From: Ruminiclostridium hungatei
Lineage (GTDB): Bacteria; Bacillota; Clostridia; Acetivibrionales; DSM-1351
Length of the DNA stretch: 64,000 nucleotides
Assembly: GCF_002051585.1 (NCBI RefSeq)
Contig: NZ_MZGX01000028.1
Coordinates: 21,830 to 85,829, forward strand
Reading direction: 5' to 3'
Position numbers and translations under genes: made by a program. This document shows, piece after piece, positions 59,887 to 64,000 of this stretch (the stretch's first letter is position 1; every line of letters begins with the position of its first letter). The notes beneath the pieces are model-generated. The model did no database searches. It was not told the origin of the DNA and saw only the letters and a list, made by a program, of their open reading frames with translations.

Positions 59887-60729
59887 GTGGGTAAGGTTAT
59901 CGGTATAGATATCGGAGGAAGTACTACAAAGATAGTGGGTTTTGACGGAAAAACAATGATAACGCCATTGCTTGTACGTGCAAATGATCCCATTGCATCT
60001 GTTTATGGTGCTTTCGGCAAGTTTCTCAATACTCATTCGTTAAAAATTGAGGACATAGAAAGAATTATGATAACAGGAGTAGGCTCCTCATTCATAAACA
60101 ACAGGCTTTTCGGAATTCCCACCGGAAAAGTGGACGAATTTATGGCAATAGGCCTGGGAGGACTTTTTCTCAGCAGCCTCAATAAAGCTATAATTGTAAG
60201 TATGGGAACAGGAACAGCTCTGGTGAAGGCTGAAAACGATACCGCAGTGCATTTGGGCGGTACCGGCGTGGGCGGCGGTACTCTTCTGGGACTTTCAAAC
60301 AGGATGCTCAACGTCCGGCATTTCGATGAGTTGATAGAAGCTGCAAACGGCGGTGATCTTTCCCACGTGGACCTTACCATAGGCGATATTTCCAAGGAAG
60401 CTTTAGAAACGCTGCCCAGCGAGACTACCGCTTCAAACTTCGGCAAAATCAGCGACCTGGTTACCAAGGCTGATCTGGCCATGGGCATAATAAACCTTGT
60501 GTTTCAGACCATAGGCATGCTTGCGGTTTTCAATACCAGGATTGACAAAATAAAGGATGTTGTTTTGACCGGAAACCTGACCAACGTACCACAGGCGGAT
60601 TTTATTTTTGACCAGCTCAGCAAGCTTTATGACGTGAATTTCCAGACACCCTCCAATGCCGAATTTGCAACTGCGGTGGGTGCGGCTATCTGCTTTAAGC
60701 AGAAGGTTGCCTTTAAAGAAGTTTTTTAA
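59887..60729 (+). CDS. coaW: Type II pantothenate kinase-like protein
   Basis: A 280-residue ASKHA-fold kinase: GIDIGGSTTKIVGFDG (phosphate 1), ITGVGSSF, VSMGTGTALVKAE (phosphate 2) and GGTGVGGGTLLGLSNRML, and VVLTGNLTNVP with TAVGAAICF (adenosine). It resembles CoaW of staphylococci and would phosphorylate pantothenate for CoA synthesis. GTG start. It follows the OPT gene. Confidence 0.85.
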   Translation: MGKVIGIDIGGSTTKIVGFDGKTMITPLLVRANDPIASVYGAFGKFLNTHSLKIEDIERIMITGVGSSFINNRLFGIPTGKVDEFMAIGLGGLFLSSLNKAIIVSMGTGTALVKAENDTAVHLGGTGVGGGTLLGLSNRMLNVRHFDELIEAANGGDLSHVDLTIGDISKEALETLPSETTASNFGKISDLVTKADLAMGIINLVFQTIGMLAVFNTRIDKIKDVVLTGNLTNVPQADFIFDQLSKLYDVNFQTPSNAEFATAVGAAICFKQKVAFKEVF

Positions 60730-60776
60730 AGAAGCCTTTTAAAATGTGTCATAGCCCGGCTGCATACGGAAAAACA

Positions 60777-60816
60777 AAAGAGAGGTGTTGTCCCGGAAGG
60801 GCGCTCACCTCTCTTA
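60777..60816. terminator. Bidirectional terminator-like hairpin
   Basis: AAGAGAGGTG pairs with CACCTCTCTT between the convergent coaW-like gene and nrdG; T-tracts are short. Confidence 0.6.
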
Positions 60817-60853
60817 AATATTTCTGTATATACTCTTATACTGCATTTTCCTG

Positions 60854-61363
60854 CTACAGCTCTGCCAATACCAACCTGCCCTCGGACCTGGTTCTGTTCA
60901 TATCAATTATTCTTTGATTTTCAGAACCCCTGAATCTCAGCAAAAGGTTCTTTTCCTTTAAAACAAAGGGGCCGTCTATAAGCAAATCGGTGTTTTTCAA
61001 CAGTTCCTCATAGCCCTCTCTTTGCACGGCAAGGTCAAGAAGCTGTTCATAGGTGTACCCGGTATATGTGATTACATTCAGGCCCAGCTTTTTTACTTCA
61101 CCGGCAAGCAATGCACAGGCTGCCGCCTGCTCAAAAGGGTCTCCTCCGCTTAAGGTTATACCGTCAAGCAATGGATTGTTTCTGACTGCATTTAATATTG
61201 CGTCTATTTCCATCAATTCTCCGGAGTCATAGGAATGGGTGTGGGGATTATGACAACCGGCGCAGTTATGTGAACAGCCCTGTGCAAACACCACCAAACG
61301 TATACCCGGCCCGTCAACAATGGATTCATTTATGATTCCGGCTGTTCTCAGCAGTACCTTCAT
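60854..61363 (-). CDS. nrdG: Anaerobic ribonucleotide reductase-activating protein
   Basis: A 169-residue radical SAM activase: CSHNCAGCHNPHTHSYDSG gives the CxxxCxxC cluster motif, and GITLSGGDPFEQAAACALLA the second SAM-binding part. It makes the glycyl radical on NrdD. It follows nrdD by 74 bases on the same strand. Confidence 0.94.
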   Translation of the reverse strand: MKVLLRTAGIINESIVDGPGIRLVVFAQGCSHNCAGCHNPHTHSYDSGELMEIDAILNAVRNNPLLDGITLSGGDPFEQAAACALLAGEVKKLGLNVITYTGYTYEQLLDLAVQREGYEELLKNTDLLIDGPFVLKEKNLLLRFRGSENQRIIDMNRTRSEGRLVLAEL

Positions 61364-61437
61364 TTGTCATCCTCCCCAGGAGTGAATGCATCCTGTTTGC
61401 AGTAAGCCTGTAAAATAGCATTACACGTGGCTTTGCA

Positions 61438-63747
61438 CTACATGTGTTTTACCCGGTCTCTGACCTCGGCCTGTTTCGCATCATTGAAGCGTTCAAGGGT
61501 TCCCACCAGATAGCCGGTAATACGTCTGATGCGCTCAAATTTCCTGTCGTCTTCCTGTCTTCCGCAGCTTGGACAGCTCTCTCCAATAATGCCGGTGTAC
61601 CCGCAAACCGGATCACGATCCACAGGATGATTTATGGAACCATAGCCTATTCCTGATTCCTTCATTGCCCTGATAATCTTCTCAAAGGCGTCCAGATTGT
61701 CTAAAGGATCACCGTCCACCTCAACATATGTAATATGTCCTGCATTTGTCATTTCGTGGTAAGGAGCTTCCAGCCTTATTTTTTCAATTGCATTTACTTT
61801 ATAGTATACCGGTACATGGAAACTGTTTGTGTAATATTCCCTGTCAGTAACTCCTTCAATTGTGCCGAACAGCTTTTTATCATATTTTATAAACCTTCCG
61901 CAGGTTCCCTCCGCAGGAGTTGCAATAAGGCTGAAGTTCATATTGTATTTCTGGCTGGCCTCCTCCATCCTCTTTCTCATATAGCCGATGATTTCCAAGC
62001 CAAGGTTCTGCGCCTGCTCGGACTCTCCGTGATGTCTCCCGGTGAGAGCCTTCAGGCATTCTGCCAGACCTATGAAGCCAACGGTCAAAGTACCATGCTT
62101 CAATACATCGCCAACCTCGTCCTCCCAGTCCAGCTTGTCTGAATCCAGCCATACCCCCTGGCCCATAAGGAACGGAAAGTTCTTAACCCTCTTTTTGGCC
62201 TGTATCAGGTATCTTTCATAAAGCTGGTCTATAACCAGATCAACCTTCTTATCCAGTTCATCAAAGAACATATTCAGGTTCTTATTGCTTTTCAGAGCAA
62301 TCCTTGGCAGGTTTACAGTGGTAAAACTCAGGTTTCCCCGGCCAAATATCGTCTCCCTGGAGGAATCGTATACATTTCCGATAACTCGTGTCCTGCAGCC
62401 CATATACGCAATCTCGGTATCAGGATTTCCCTCCTTGTAATACTTGAGATTAAAGGGTGCGTCAATAAAGGAAAAGTTCGGGAAAAGCCTCTTTGCACTT
62501 ACACGGCATGCCAGCTTGAACAAATCATAATTGGCATCGCCCTGTTTGTAATTGACTCCGTCTTTAACCTTGAATATATGTATTGGGAAAATTGGTGTTT
62601 CTCCATTTCCCAAGCCGGCTTCGGTAGCCAGTAAAAGGTTTTTTATTACCATCCTGCCCTCCGGCGAGGTGTCGGTGCCATAATTTATGGAACTGAAAGG
62701 AGTCTGGGCTCCCGCTCGGCTGTGCATGGTATTGAGATTATGGACAAAGGCCTCCATAGCCTGAAAGGTTATCCTGTCTGTTTCGCTTTCAGTCTTTTTA
62801 ACGGCGAAGGCCTGTGCCTTGCTCAGAAGACCTTCATCTCCGGCATACTGCAGCATATACTTCTTTTCTGCCTTGATATATGCCTCCATCCTGTTAAGCA
62901 GAGGCTTCAAATTGTGTTCCTTGTATAAAATTTCACTTACCGAGTTTATCTCAGTCTCCAAGTCTTTGTCCAGCAGCAGCTCAATGGCTTTCCTCAAATT
63001 TTGCCTATAGCCTCTTTCAAAGGTTTTGGCTACCCCCAGGGCCATACCGTAGTCAAAGTTTGGTATGCTCTGACCGCCGTGCTGGTCGTTCTGGTTTGAT
63101 TGGATAGCTATACATGCAAGGGCGGAATAGCTGTTTATATCATTTGGTTCTCTCAGATAGCCATGTCCTGTGCAGAAGCCTCCTTTAAAAAGCTTGACGA
63201 TATCAATCTGGCAGCAGGTTGTGGTCAGAGTGAGAAAGTCCAGATCATGAATGTGAATATCGCCTTCGTTGTGCGCTTTTGCATGCTCAGGTCTCAATAC
63301 ATACATTTCATAAAACTGCTTTGCTCCCTCCGAGCCGTACTTGAGCATGGTGCCCATTGCAGTGTCACTGTCTATATTTGCGTTTTCTCTTTTTAAGTCA
63401 TTATCTTTGGCATCCTTAAAGGTCAGTTCTTCGTATACCTTCATGAGGCGGGTGTTCATCTCACGAACCTTGGTTCTCTCAGCTCTGTACAGAATAAATT
63501 CCTTGGCAGTTCTTGCATGACCGGTCTCAATCAAAACCTTTTCAACCGCATCCTGGATTTCTTCAACATCCGGTACTCTTTTATCCATTGCTTCTTCAAT
63601 ATGGTCTACAACTCTTTCAGCCAAATCCATGGCTGTTTTGTAGTCCTTTCCGCCTGTTGCACTGGCTGCCTTGAAAACAGCACTGGCGATTTTCTCGATG
63701 TTAAAAGGCACTTCCCTTCCGTCACGCTTTTTGATTTTGGTAATCAT
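61438..63747 (-). CDS. nrdD: Anaerobic ribonucleoside-triphosphate reductase
   Basis: A 769-residue glycyl-radical enzyme: an N-terminal ATP cone (ITKIKKRDGREVPFNIEKIA), then the catalytic domain. The radical glycine is in RRITGYLVGTLERFND near the end, and CGYTGIIGESCPSCG supplies the zinc cysteines. It makes dNTPs in strict anaerobes. NrdG activates it. Confidence 0.95.
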   Translation of the reverse strand: MITKIKKRDGREVPFNIEKIASAVFKAASATGGKDYKTAMDLAERVVDHIEEAMDKRVPDVEEIQDAVEKVLIETGHARTAKEFILYRAERTKVREMNTRLMKVYEELTFKDAKDNDLKRENANIDSDTAMGTMLKYGSEGAKQFYEMYVLRPEHAKAHNEGDIHIHDLDFLTLTTTCCQIDIVKLFKGGFCTGHGYLREPNDINSYSALACIAIQSNQNDQHGGQSIPNFDYGMALGVAKTFERGYRQNLRKAIELLLDKDLETEINSVSEILYKEHNLKPLLNRMEAYIKAEKKYMLQYAGDEGLLSKAQAFAVKKTESETDRITFQAMEAFVHNLNTMHSRAGAQTPFSSINYGTDTSPEGRMVIKNLLLATEAGLGNGETPIFPIHIFKVKDGVNYKQGDANYDLFKLACRVSAKRLFPNFSFIDAPFNLKYYKEGNPDTEIAYMGCRTRVIGNVYDSSRETIFGRGNLSFTTVNLPRIALKSNKNLNMFFDELDKKVDLVIDQLYERYLIQAKKRVKNFPFLMGQGVWLDSDKLDWEDEVGDVLKHGTLTVGFIGLAECLKALTGRHHGESEQAQNLGLEIIGYMRKRMEEASQKYNMNFSLIATPAEGTCGRFIKYDKKLFGTIEGVTDREYYTNSFHVPVYYKVNAIEKIRLEAPYHEMTNAGHITYVEVDGDPLDNLDAFEKIIRAMKESGIGYGSINHPVDRDPVCGYTGIIGESCPSCGRQEDDRKFERIRRITGYLVGTLERFNDAKQAEVRDRVKHM

Positions 63748-63753
63748 TTGTAA

Positions 63754-64000
63754 CTTGCCACCCCTCTAAAATTTTTACATAGCATTTCCTAAAAACAGCA
63801 AAATAATATGAGCAATAGCCTATTGCCCAATCCCTACACGTTATGCCCGTTCTCTCTCTATTCAGTTGGCTGAACGTTTATCCGGCTATAGCCGGTATTA
63901 TATATATATTTCAGGTATTTCCGAAACTGTTTTTAATTTATAGACAGCAGAATTATGTATATTTTTAATACCAGGCCATTAACAGTATTATTATATATTT
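63754..64000 (-). promoter_or_regulatory. Upstream region of nrdD with two palindromes
   Basis: It holds GCAATAGCCTATTGC (63812-63826) and CCGGCTATAGCCGG (63882-63895). Neither matches the NrdR box I know. They may be operators for nrdDG or part of a leader RNA. Confidence 0.4.

Overview
The window comes from an anaerobic, AT-rich Firmicute, most likely a clostridium of the Ruminiclostridium (cluster III) type. I infer this from a ylxM-ffh-rpsP-KH-rimM-trmD block, an anaerobic ribonucleotide reductase with its activase, FeoA/FeoB iron uptake, a flavin-reductase/rubredoxin fusion, SdpI/SdpR, a TerC exporter and GTG/TTG starts behind strong GGAGG sites. No rRNA, tRNA or CRISPR array was recognised. 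Most genes read on the minus strand.

Layout. 1-1.9 kb: a nitrogenase-component-1-like pair (a D-like gene, and the start of a K-like gene cut by the window edge) behind an attenuator-like leader. 2-7.3 kb: low-complexity protein, sdpI/sdpR, RCC1-repeat protein, TerC with a probable Mn riboswitch, DedA, LysM-CAP protein. 7.4-10.9 kb: FeoB, two FeoA, a small Cys-rich partner and a divergent DtxR-type regulator with four matching operators. 10.9-18.2 kb: metabolic genes (serine hydrolase, GntR regulator, purB, aminotransferase, dipeptidase). 18.3-27.9 kb: distal part of the classical ribosomal operon (yraN, ylqH, ylqG, rnhB, rbgA, lepB, rplS) with some unrelated genes. 28-33.6 kb: dcd, rsgA, a phage-like small protein, a TIR + DUF4231 pair, and a DsbD/TauE-like membrane protein with a cupredoxin domain. 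33.7-45.4 kb: the main accessory system. 45.7-47.1 kb: repeat, transposase remnant and a yjbR-like pair. 47.3-52.6 kb: branched-chain amino-acid ABC transporter. 52.8-56.8 kb: proximal part of the ribosomal operon. 56.9-64 kb: NYN protein, OPT transporter, pantothenate kinase, nrdG and nrdD.

The most interesting system is the 13-gene minus-strand cluster at 33669-45435: a DUF2292 protein, NifB-like radical SAM enzyme, NifX-like protein, NifH-, NifD- and NifK-like proteins, MetN/MetI/MetQ importer, second NifX-like protein, MccB-like and MccA-like enzymes and O-acetylhomoserine sulfhydrylase. It encodes a reductase with probable cofactor-assembly genes, a sulfur-compound importer and the enzymes that would turn released methanethiol or sulfide into methionine and cysteine. 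By analogy with methylthio-alkane reductase (MarBHDK of Rhodospirillum rubrum) I infer a nitrogenase-like system for organosulfur salvage, not nitrogen fixation. Both D-like proteins keep the cofactor cysteine but carry Trp and Phe where NifD has Gln191 and His195. The two nitrogenase-like loci share a roughly 76-nt leader with an intrinsic terminator and a compensatory base change, so they are probably co-regulated.

Other points of note: about 25 kb separates trmD from rplS, which are normally adjacent; two families of dispersed hairpin repeats; and a compact TIR + DUF4231 pair that may be an antiphage module.
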